Positions 22,721-28,996 of a stretch of 28,996 bases of DNA are shown here, one piece after another. The notes under the pieces were generated by a model that saw nothing but the letters and a program-made list of their open reading frames with translations, did not search any database and was not told the DNA's origin. The stretch is taken from NCBI RefSeq assembly GCF_039594555.1, contig NZ_JBCNNF010000033.1, positions 1-28,996 on the forward strand. Reading direction: 5' to 3'. How positions within the stretch are numbered: the stretch's first letter is position 1; each line of letters starts with the position of its first letter. This DNA is from Inquilinus sp039594555 (lineage in GTDB: Bacteria; Pseudomonadota; Alphaproteobacteria; DSM-16000; Inquilinaceae). A program made the position numbers and the translations under genes.

Positions 22721-23914
22721 ATGAAAGTTACGCGAATTGAGGTTCTCCAGGCCGACCTTTCCGGCCGCGATAGCATGGCGTCATGGAACGTGGTGCTGGC
22801 GCGCGTCCATACCGACGAGGGCGTCAGTGGTTTGGGCGAAGCGGGAATGGCGTATGGGACGGGCGCACCCGCGGTGGCGCCGATGATTCTCACGCTCGGG
22901 GAGCGATTTGTTCTTGGCGCCGATCCTTTCCATACGGACACGATCTGGGAAAACCTGCTTCGTCGTTCCGTATGGGCGGAAGGGGGTGGTCCGGTGGTCT
23001 TCGCTGCCATCAGCGCCATCGATGCGGCGCTGTGGGACATCAAGGGCAAAGCGCTTGGCCAGCCGGTGCACCGTTTGCTGGGAAGGAGCACGCCTGAGCC
23101 ACTGCGTTGTTACGCAAGTCAGTTGCACCTGGGTTGGGGCGAAGAGGGCCAATGGGTAGGCGAGCCCGCGCAGTTCAGGGAAGTTGCGACACAAGTGCGT
23201 GCACTCGGATTCGACTGCGTGAAAGTCAATCCGATCATGACGGATCGTGAAGGCAAGAAGGTGACCGGCTTGCGCGGCCTCCTGACGCCGTCACAGCGCG
23301 ACCTGTTCCGCAAGCGCATGGAAGCGGTGCGCGAGGGAGTGGGGACCAACGCAGACATTATCCTCGAGCTGAATTCGATGACCTCCACGGCGGGCGCTCT
23401 GCAGATCGCCGAACTCGTCCGCGATCTGAACATGCTGTTTATCGAAGAGCCGACACATCCGAACAGCGAGCACGCGCATCGGAAAGTCGCGCGCAAATCG
23501 CCGATTCCGCTCGCAACCGGAGAGCGGCTTTACACCCGTTGGGGTTTTATGCCGTACCTCGAGGAAGGGGCGGTCGACATGATCCAGCCGGACGTCTGCC
23601 TGGTCGGCGGAATTAGCGAAGCGTATCGCGTTGCGCATCTGGCGCATGCATACGATGTCGGCGTGCAGGCGCACGTCTGCGGGTCTCCCATGGCCACGGC
23701 AATTGCGCTGCAATTCGAAGCGGGAATTCCGAATTTCGCTATTCACGAACACCATTCGTATGCAACGCGCCGCGCGAACCGCGAACTGTTTGAAGAGGAT
23801 TTGCAGCCCGAGAACGGCAGGTTCACGGTGCCCACGCGTCCTGGTTTTGGCATGACGTTGCGGCGCGATGCCGAGGAACGCATGGTCAAATCGAGCGTGG
23901 AATTGACTGCCTGA
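22721..23914 (+). CDS. Enolase-superfamily (mandelate racemase/GalD-like) dehydratase
   Basis: The protein is 397 residues, and GGAGG lies 6 bases before the ATG. The capping domain (1-125) is followed by the barrel: K168 in DCVKVN (as in the VKMN of galactonate dehydratase), metal ligands E242 in IEEP and E268 in TGER, D291 in IQPDV, and H318 in AHVCGSP, which forms the Asp-His dyad. At the first metal-ligand position the sequence is ILELNS, so E216 seems to stand where most members have Asp. EGAVDMIQPDVCLVGGISE and IPNFAIHEHH fit the galactonate/mannonate dehydratase branch. It probably dehydrates an acid sugar to a 2-keto-3-deoxy product; the substrate is not known. The dehydrogenase gene follows. 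Confidence 0.9.
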   Translation: MKVTRIEVLQADLSGRDSMASWNVVLARVHTDEGVSGLGEAGMAYGTGAPAVAPMILTLGERFVLGADPFHTDTIWENLLRRSVWAEGGGPVVFAAISAIDAALWDIKGKALGQPVHRLLGRSTPEPLRCYASQLHLGWGEEGQWVGEPAQFREVATQVRALGFDCVKVNPIMTDREGKKVTGLRGLLTPSQRDLFRKRMEAVREGVGTNADIILELNSMTSTAGALQIAELVRDLNMLFIEEPTHPNSEHAHRKVARKSPIPLATGERLYTRWGFMPYLEEGAVDMIQPDVCLVGGISEAYRVAHLAHAYDVGVQAHVCGSPMATAIALQFEAGIPNFAIHEHHSYATRRANRELFEEDLQPENGRFTVPTRPGFGMTLRRDAEERMVKSSVELTA

Positions 23915-23975
23915 ATGATGACGGACGCGTGCATCCGAGCACCTTCAGTGAGCGTGGCTAAGAGAGGGGTAAAGA

Positions 23976-24962
23976 GTGAAGCTGGTATTTTTTGGCAGGT
24001 TCGCGCGGGAAACGGTGGGTGGTGCGATCGCTTCGGTGCCGGATGTGCGCTTGTGCTATGCAGAGGACGTTCACGAACTCGAGCAGGCATTGGTCGATGC
24101 GCAAGGCCTCATTCTCGTCGGACCCGCGTTCTCCGCGGAGGTCGCCGATGTGGTGTCCCATGCCCGCAAGCTGCGATGGATACAGACGCTCTCCGTGGGC
24201 TATGAGAACCTGCAGCGATTCGGCGTGCCTCGCGGCGTGATCGTGACCAATGCCGGCGACGCGTGGGCGATTCCCGTGGCCGAACATGCCATGGGGCTGT
24301 TGCTTGCCCTCGTCAAGCGTCTGCCGGATGCCGTAAAGCAGCAGGAGCGCCGCGAATGGGCGCGCCAGATCATGCCGCAAATGAGTTCGCTGGAGGGGCG
24401 AACCATGGTCCTGATAGGCCTTGGCTCGATAGGGAAGGCTGTCGCCCAAAGGGCCAAGGGGTTTGGCATGGATATTATTGCTGTGACCCGCACCGGCAAG
24501 CCCTCCGAGCTTGCGAGTCGTGTTTATCCATTTTCCGAGCTGAAATTCGCGCTGCAACTTGCCGATGTCGTGGTGATTGCCGTTCCGTCGAATGGCGACA
24601 CAATGAATTTGCTGAATGAAGCGGCGCTGCGGGAATGCAAGCCCGGATGCTTCCTCATCAATGTTGCACGAGGCGACATCGTGGATCAGGACGCTCTTGC
24701 TGATGCGTTGCGCTCGGGCCATCTGGCCGGAGCCGGGTTGGACGTAACAAACCCGGAGCCTTTACCGAAGACGAGCCGCTTGTGGGATGCGCCGAATTTG
24801 CTCGTCACGCCGCATATCGCGGGCGGCGGCAATTTCGTGGCGCTCAAGCTTGCCGAGCTCGCCGTGGAGAACGTCTGGCGCCAACTGCGCGGGCAGGAGC
24901 TTCGCTGCGTTGTTTTACGGGGTCAGTCAGACAGTTTCGCCGACTCCGGGGCCGCCATTTGA
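23976..24962 (+). CDS. D-2-hydroxyacid dehydrogenase
   Basis: The protein is 328 residues from a GTG at 23976 with a purine-rich stretch upstream. It has the nucleotide-binding GLGSIG (148-153) and the catalytic set R232 (NVARGDIVD), E261 (NPEP) and H280 (TPHIAGG) of the D-2-hydroxyacid dehydrogenase family. After the second beta strand comes AVTRTGK, with R172 placed to bind the NADP phosphate, which suggests preference for NADP(H) (inference). It interconverts 2-keto acids and D-2-hydroxyacids. It lies 61 bases after the dehydratase gene and is likely to act on its product or a side product. It ends one base before a convergent LysR gene. Confidence 0.9.
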   Translation: MKLVFFGRFARETVGGAIASVPDVRLCYAEDVHELEQALVDAQGLILVGPAFSAEVADVVSHARKLRWIQTLSVGYENLQRFGVPRGVIVTNAGDAWAIPVAEHAMGLLLALVKRLPDAVKQQERREWARQIMPQMSSLEGRTMVLIGLGSIGKAVAQRAKGFGMDIIAVTRTGKPSELASRVYPFSELKFALQLADVVVIAVPSNGDTMNLLNEAALRECKPGCFLINVARGDIVDQDALADALRSGHLAGAGLDVTNPEPLPKTSRLWDAPNLLVTPHIAGGGNFVALKLAELAVENVWRQLRGQELRCVVLRGQSDSFADSGAAI

Positions 24963-24963
24963 T

Positions 24964-25878
24964 TTATCGCGCCGCTTCCTCGTGCAGCCATTCACGGAAC
25001 GTAACGAGCCGTGCTACCGAGGCCATTTCGGGGCGATAAACCACGTAATAGGCCAGGTCGGACGTGAAGGCGATATCCGGGAACAAGCGAATGAGCCGGC
25101 CAGCGGCAAGATCGTCTTTCGCCATCACGCCACGCGCCAGCGCGACCCCGCGACCTTCCGCTGCGGCCTGAAGCACCGCGGCGGAATTATTGATGCTCAT
25201 GCCACGACTGCTTGCGGGCACGTCGTCGAAGCCAACCTTGCGCATCCATGCCGACCACGTCGGGAATCCTGGATGCCCTTCCATGGACAGGTCGTGAATG
25301 AGCGTTTCGCGGCACAGGTCCGCGGGCGTTTTCAGTGGACCGAGGCGTGCCAGCAACTCGGGGGAGCACACCGGGTAGGCCTCTTCCTCCATCAACTTGT
25401 CCGCGGTGAGGTCGGGCCAGTTGCCGCCGCCATAACGCACGCCGATGTCGATGCGTTGCGCGACGAAATCGACAGGCTTCAGGGTGGTATCGAGTCTCAC
25501 GTCCGTGTTCGGACAAATCTCCTGGAAACGATGAATGCGTGGCAGCAGCCATTTGGCGGCGAAAGCAGGGCTCACGGCAACCGTGAGCATGCCGGTGGTC
25601 GCACCTTCGCGAAGCCGCTCCACGCCGAGCGTCAAGCGCTCGAAGCCCGCCCTGATGTCGGGAAGCGCACGCTCGGCAGCTTCGGTGGGAACGAGACGTG
25701 AGCGGCCGCTGGTGGTTCTATGGAAGAGCGGAATTCCGAGCCAATCTTCAAGGGTGCGAACCAATTGACCGACGGCGGCGGGCGTGACGTGAAGCTCCGT
25801 GGCCGCAGCCGAGAAACTCTGATGACGAGCGCTTGCCTCGAATGCCCGCAACGCATTGATGTGTAAGGGAGCTTTCAT
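24964..25878 (-). CDS. LysR-family regulator, GcvA type
   Basis: The protein is 304 residues from the ATG at 25878. MKAPLHINALRAFEASARHQSFSAAATELHVTPAAVGQLVRTLEDWLG is the winged-helix start of the GcvA group. LFHRTTSGRSRLVPTEA and an effector domain with FAAKWLLPRIHRFQEICP, DFVAQRIDIGVRYG and GVALARGVM follow. It is divergent from the MFS transporter gene and convergent with the dehydrogenase gene, so it probably controls both ends of this catabolic set. An AT-rich inverted repeat (25899-25912) lies 21 bases upstream of the start. A longer frame to 26043 runs antisense to the transporter and is not conserved. Confidence 0.9.
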   Translation of the reverse strand: MKAPLHINALRAFEASARHQSFSAAATELHVTPAAVGQLVRTLEDWLGIPLFHRTTSGRSRLVPTEAAERALPDIRAGFERLTLGVERLREGATTGMLTVAVSPAFAAKWLLPRIHRFQEICPNTDVRLDTTLKPVDFVAQRIDIGVRYGGGNWPDLTADKLMEEEAYPVCSPELLARLGPLKTPADLCRETLIHDLSMEGHPGFPTWSAWMRKVGFDDVPASSRGMSINNSAAVLQAAAEGRGVALARGVMAKDDLAAGRLIRLFPDIAFTSDLAYYVVYRPEMASVARLVTFREWLHEEAAR

Positions 25879-25898
25879 CGGATAAGTTTTTCTTTCAG

Positions 25899-25912
25899 TA
25901 ATACACATATTA
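25899..25912. promoter_or_regulatory. Candidate LysR-binding inverted repeat
   Basis: TAATA-CACA-TATTA lies in the divergent gap between the LysR and MFS genes. It resembles the dyad form of LysR boxes (T-N11-A class), though here the spacing is T-N12-A. It could instead be an AT-rich promoter -10 region. Confidence 0.35.
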
Positions 25913-26061
25913 TCTCGTTTGCCCGCACCAGGGAAACACACAACAATGTGTGCGCCAGGATGTATGGATCGACCAGGCAGGGGAAGTTTTGCTTTACACC
26001 GGACCTGGACTTCACGGCCGTCGATTTGCCTCAATGCGGACAATTCCGCCTCGCCACGCTT

Positions 26062-27240
26062 ATGAAATTCAATCCGTCAGTCGCTCGTCTGGCCTTCGCA
26101 CAAGCGCTTTCAGGCGCTAATTCAACCGTGGTTTACGCGACCGGCGCCATTATCGGCAACATGCTCTCGCCTCGACCTGAGTTGGCTACGCTACCCATCT
26201 CCGTTTTCGTGGTCGGGATGGCGCTATCCACGCTGCCGGTTGGCGCGCTGACCCGTCGTTTCGGCCGGCATGCTGCTTTTCTGGCAGGCAATGTGTGCGG
26301 CGTGCTCGTGGGGCTGCTGGCCGCGGCGGCGCTCGTCGTCAATTCATTCGCGCTGTTCTGCATCGCAATGCTATTTGGCGGCGCCTATGCCGCCGTTGTA
26401 CTGACATTCCGCTTCGCCGCGGCGGAGTGTGTTCCACCGGCGGAAAAGTCCCGCGCGTTGTCCATTGTGATGGCTGGAGGGGTCGCTGCGGGCGTTGTCG
26501 GCCCTCAACTGGTGTCGTCGACCATGAACCTGTGGTCCCCGCATGCCTATGCGGTGACCTATGCGGCTGCAGCCGCAGTGGCCATCCTGTCCGCGGTGGT
26601 GCTGCGTGGCGTCAGGTTCGAGCGCGAAGTTGCAGTGAGGAGCGCGCGCAATGGCAGATCGGCGCGCGAGATCCTCCGCCAACCGCAATTGCTGATCGCC
26701 ATGCTGTGTGGCGTCGTCAGTTACATGACGATGAATTTCATGATGACATCCGCGCCACTGGCCATGGAGCTATGCGGTATTCCACGGCTCTATGCAAACT
26801 ATGGCATCGAGATGCATGTGATTGCCATGTATGCGCCGAGCTTTTTCACGGGGCGGCTGATCGAGCGATTCGGTGCGCTTACGATCGTCATGACAGGATT
26901 GGGACTCACTGTGCTCGCTGCCATCGCGGGCATCAGCGGCGAATCCGCACAACATTTTTGGGCCGCGCTCGTCTTGCTCGGATTGGGGTGGAACTTCGGT
27001 TTCCTTGGCGCATCCGCGATGGTATTGGCCAGTCACGCCCCCGATGAGGCACCGCGCGTGCAATCGATCAACGATTTCATTGTGTTTGGCGCGATGGTCG
27101 TCGGCTCGTTCGTCTCCGGCAGCCTTCTTGCGAGTTTCGGCTGGCTAACCGTCACATTGCTCATGCTGCCGCCGGTTTTCGTTGCGGCGCTTGGTCTGAC
27201 GTGGTTGTTGTGGGCCCGACCGCGTGCTGTGTCTCGTTGA
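26062..27240 (+). CDS. MFS transporter
   Basis: The protein is 392 residues from the ATG at 26062; an earlier in-frame ATG at 25948 adds a hydrophilic, cysteine-containing lead that does not look like MFS. About 12 hydrophobic helices are visible. The loop between helices 2 and 3 has ALTRRFGRHAAF (motif A variant), and a charged central loop with FEREVAVRSARNGRSAREI separates the two six-helix halves. The substrate is not evident; context next to a dehydratase and hydroxyacid dehydrogenase suggests an acid sugar or other organic acid. No strong ribosome site is seen for either start. The gene is divergent from the GcvA-type LysR gene. Confidence 0.85.
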   Translation: MKFNPSVARLAFAQALSGANSTVVYATGAIIGNMLSPRPELATLPISVFVVGMALSTLPVGALTRRFGRHAAFLAGNVCGVLVGLLAAAALVVNSFALFCIAMLFGGAYAAVVLTFRFAAAECVPPAEKSRALSIVMAGGVAAGVVGPQLVSSTMNLWSPHAYAVTYAAAAAVAILSAVVLRGVRFEREVAVRSARNGRSAREILRQPQLLIAMLCGVVSYMTMNFMMTSAPLAMELCGIPRLYANYGIEMHVIAMYAPSFFTGRLIERFGALTIVMTGLGLTVLAAIAGISGESAQHFWAALVLLGLGWNFGFLGASAMVLASHAPDEAPRVQSINDFIVFGAMVVGSFVSGSLLASFGWLTVTLLMLPPVFVAALGLTWLLWARPRAVSR

Positions 27241-27272
27241 AACCCGGGACGTGGCGCATACCCCGACTAAAC

Positions 27273-27929
27273 ATGCTGATTAACTCCGATTTTTCCCAGC
27301 GCGCAACCGTTGCGCGCGAGCAGTACCAATGGCTCGCTTCACCCCAGCCAGGCGTTGAGCGCGTGATGCTCGACCGAGTGGGCGCAGAGCAGGCGCGTGC
27401 CACGAGTATCGTGCGTTATGCGCCGGGCTCCAGCTTTCCCCACCATACCCATCCGGGCGGTGAGGAGATCCTCGTGTTGCATGGCACGTTTTCCGAAGGA
27501 GGGGTGCACTATCCAGCAGGATGGTATTTGCGTAATCCACCGGGATCGAGCCATCGGCCGTCGAGCAGCGAGGGTGCCACGATATTCGTGAAGCTCCGGC
27601 AGATGTCGGCTGATGAGACACATCGCGTTCGTATCGATACGCGCGATCCGAATAGTTGGCGGCGAGAAGGCGACCGCGAGATCTGCGTGCTTTTCATGAG
27701 CGAAGACGAACGTGTTTGCTTGCAGCGCCTCCCACCTGGCATGCCTTTGCTTACTGATGTGATTGACGGAGCTGAATTATTGGTCGTGGAAGGCAGCGTC
27801 GTTGAAGGTGCGATTTCGTACGTGCGAGGCAGCTGGCTGCGCCTGCCGGAATTCAGCGCTTGTGCTATCGCGGCGGGATCGGACGGTGCCACCTGCTACA
27901 TCAAGACCGGTCACTTGAACGGAGATTGA
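27273..27929 (+). CDS. Two-domain cupin protein (ChrR-like)
   Basis: The protein is 218 residues from the ATG at 27273. The first cupin repeat (about 40-110) has the metal-binding motif FPHHTHPGGEEILVLHG and then YLRNPPGSSH, close to the ChrR anti-sigma cupin pattern. The second repeat (about 140-215) keeps the fold (PGMPLLTDVIDGAELLVVEG; SWLRLPEFSACAIAAGSDGATCYIKTG) but lacks the histidines, so only one metal site is expected. There is no zinc-binding anti-sigma N-terminus and no sigma-factor gene beside it, so it is more likely an enzyme or sensor. It follows the MFS gene by 32 bases. Confidence 0.82.
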   Translation: MLINSDFSQRATVAREQYQWLASPQPGVERVMLDRVGAEQARATSIVRYAPGSSFPHHTHPGGEEILVLHGTFSEGGVHYPAGWYLRNPPGSSHRPSSSEGATIFVKLRQMSADETHRVRIDTRDPNSWRREGDREICVLFMSEDERVCLQRLPPGMPLLTDVIDGAELLVVEGSVVEGAISYVRGSWLRLPEFSACAIAAGSDGATCYIKTGHLNGD

Positions 27930-28206
27930 GAGAGGCGTCCGATTGGCGCGTAGCGTGTCTCTACGGATTGGTTCCAGCGCTTCACAAATGCATTAACTAC
28001 AATTCACGAATATTTCGGATAACTACTGTTGCGGCGTCTTTTCTGACCACATAAGCTAATTCCAGTGGGTTGAACGGACACTCTTCGTAAAATCGAATCG
28101 CATGATTATCTGTGCGCTCGTTGATATCGAGGAGAGGCTTACCCATCAGGAATCGCGTGAAACATCGCGCGACATCAAAAATCCATTACAAGAGAGTGGT
28201 GGAGAC
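27930..28206. other. Gene-free region before the permease
   Basis: This 277-base stretch is lower in GC than its neighbours. I saw no convincing gene, and no promoter pair with proper spacing. TAAAAT near 28088-28093 could be a -10 element, but no -35 stands at a proper distance. Only short frames are present. Confidence 0.4.
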
Positions 28207-28914
28207 ATGGCAAACGTCAGTGGCAACAGTATCCCGCTAAGCGATAGCGCGGCGGAGCGCATACCTTTCACAGCGTACGACGCGGGTTGGGTGGTGCTTT
28301 GCATTGGCATGGCAATCGGCTCGGGCGTTGTTTTTATGCCTTTGCAGATGGGCGTGAAGGGATTTTGGGTATCGGTCGCGGCATTGGCGATTGCGTATCC
28401 TGCAGTGCATTATCTTTCGAACCTGTATATCCGCTCTCTTTCAGAAAGTGGGCAGTGTAAAGACTACACTGGAATTATCACGGAGTATCTTGGGGAGAAC
28501 TGGGGCGTTGCCCTCAGCGCGGTGTATTTCATCACGCTCACCAAGGCAATGCTCATCTATTCGACGACCATCACCCACGATGGCGCATCGTACTTGCAGG
28601 TATTCGGCGTTACCCAAAACTCCTTGGCGCTTACCCATTGGTTCCCGTTCTGCGTTATCGCGGTCATGGTGGCGATCGCGTCGCGCGGTGAACGGCTGTT
28701 GTTCAAGGTTTCGGGGCCGCTGATCGTGACCAAGCTGTCTATCGTGGTCTTTCTCGGGCTTTCGATGATCCCGTACTGGAGCCTGAAGAACGTCAATCTC
28801 TTCTTGCCGTCCGGCAGTTTCTCGTTCATTCGGGATGTGCTGGTGTCGCTCCCGTTCGCGGTGTTCTCCATCGTCTACATTCAGATCCTGAACCCGATGA
28901 ACGTCGCGTTCAGG
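28207..28914 (+). CDS. Amino-acid permease, HAAAP family (YhaO/SdaC-like), 3-prime end cut off
   Basis: The frame opens with ATG at 28207 after a GGTGGAG site. About 236 residues are credible, with the family's first helix AYDAGWVVLCIGMAIGSGVVF and the following MPLQMGVKGFWVS, then further helices (VALSAVYFITLTKAMLIYS; FPFCVIAVMVAIAS; LIVTKLSIVVFLGLSMI). The segment IQILNPMNVAFR near the end matches the YhaO branch. These carriers import serine, threonine or aromatic amino acids with protons. The family is about 400-440 residues, so about 40 percent is missing. After about 28914 the frame stays open but no longer looks like a membrane protein, because the remaining bases belong to a reverse-strand RND gene. 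Confidence 0.85.
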
Positions 28915-28919
28915 TCCTC
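28911..28919. other. Second breakpoint, permease to reverse-strand RND fragment
   Basis: Plus-strand permease coding ends at NVAFR (about 28914). Minus-strand RND coding begins at the other side and ends in PNED (about 28914-28922). The two readings meet within CAGGTCCTC, which may be shared microhomology. Confidence 0.65.
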
Positions 28920-28996
28920 GTTGGGGATGAAACCTTTCGGCGTGGTCTGCATCAGCCATACGGTGGCCGCAGTAATGATGCCGAGTAAACCAAGGC
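28915..28996 (-). pseudogene. Fragment of an RND efflux pump membrane subunit
   Basis: Read on the minus strand from 28994, the sequence gives LGLLGIITAATVWLMQ, a membrane helix, then TTPKGFIPNED. This is the characteristic P-x-G-F-x-P-x-E-D segment after a central transmembrane helix of AcrB/MexB-type pumps. Beyond about 28914 the frame loses similarity and soon reaches a stop. Only about 27 residues are present, too few to name the pump, but the motif is distinctive. Confidence 0.6.

Noticed and set aside
1..28996. CRISPR arrays, rRNA, tRNA, insertion sequences
   Set aside because: No regularly spaced repeats, no conserved rRNA or tRNA cores and no transposase-like frames were seen on either strand by eye.

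Overview
The window looks like a draft contig made of two unlike parts, with a third short piece at its right end. Positions 1 to about 20025 are very GC-rich. They carry hallmarks of Alphaproteobacteria (probably Rhodospirillales/Azospirillales-like): an HWE-family histidine kinase, a stand-alone receiver, DUF4142 and DUF3008 proteins, and promoters of the EcfG general-stress type. Positions about 20026 to 28914 have visibly lower GC and looser codon use, and their gene content looks like Burkholderiaceae (inference). At about 20022-20030 an Lrp-type regulator and a flavin amine oxidase are both cut at the same point. At about 28911-28919 an amino-acid permease is cut and joined to a reverse-strand piece of an RND efflux pump. 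No integrase, transposase or tRNA lies at either join, so chimeric assembly or amplification is the simplest explanation, although real recombination is not excluded.

Left part. (1) 2-276: the end of an FAD-linked oxidase with a broken frame. (2) 402-9368: a carbohydrate-type locus. A LacI regulator and a DUF5054 GH38-like protein run leftward. A sugar-type ABC importer (binding protein, two permeases, ATPase) and a CehA/McbA-type PHP metallohydrolase run rightward. Two LacI-type operators, centred 147 bp apart, lie at the lacI start and in the importer promoter region. (3) 9311-14598: a stress and signalling block with a receiver-only protein, an HWE kinase, a Crp/Fnr protein fused to a C-terminal receiver, a DUF4142 lipoprotein, a DUF3008 protein, an ABC transmembrane domain without ATPase, and a small unknown protein. 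Four promoters matching GGAAC-N16/17-(C/T)GTT sit at the expected distance before the receiver, Crp-receiver, DUF4142 and DUF3008 genes. (4) 14856-19593: an EntS/MFS_3-type exporter, an alpha/beta hydrolase translationally coupled to a family-5 solute-binding protein, and a DUF3088 protein downstream of the truncated Lrp gene.

Right part. A truncated amine oxidase, an AhpD/carboxymuconolactone-decarboxylase-like protein, a LysR regulator, an enolase-superfamily dehydratase, a D-2-hydroxyacid dehydrogenase, a GcvA-like LysR regulator divergent from an MFS transporter, a two-cupin protein and a YhaO/SdaC-type permease. The dehydratase, dehydrogenase and MFS set suggests catabolism of a sugar acid or hydroxy acid, but the substrate cannot be read from the sequence.

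The most interesting biology is the EcfG-type regulon that includes a phospho-receiver/Crp fusion transcription factor next to an HWE kinase. I saw no rRNA, tRNA, CRISPR array or insertion sequence. No gene-free stretch exceeds 300 bases.
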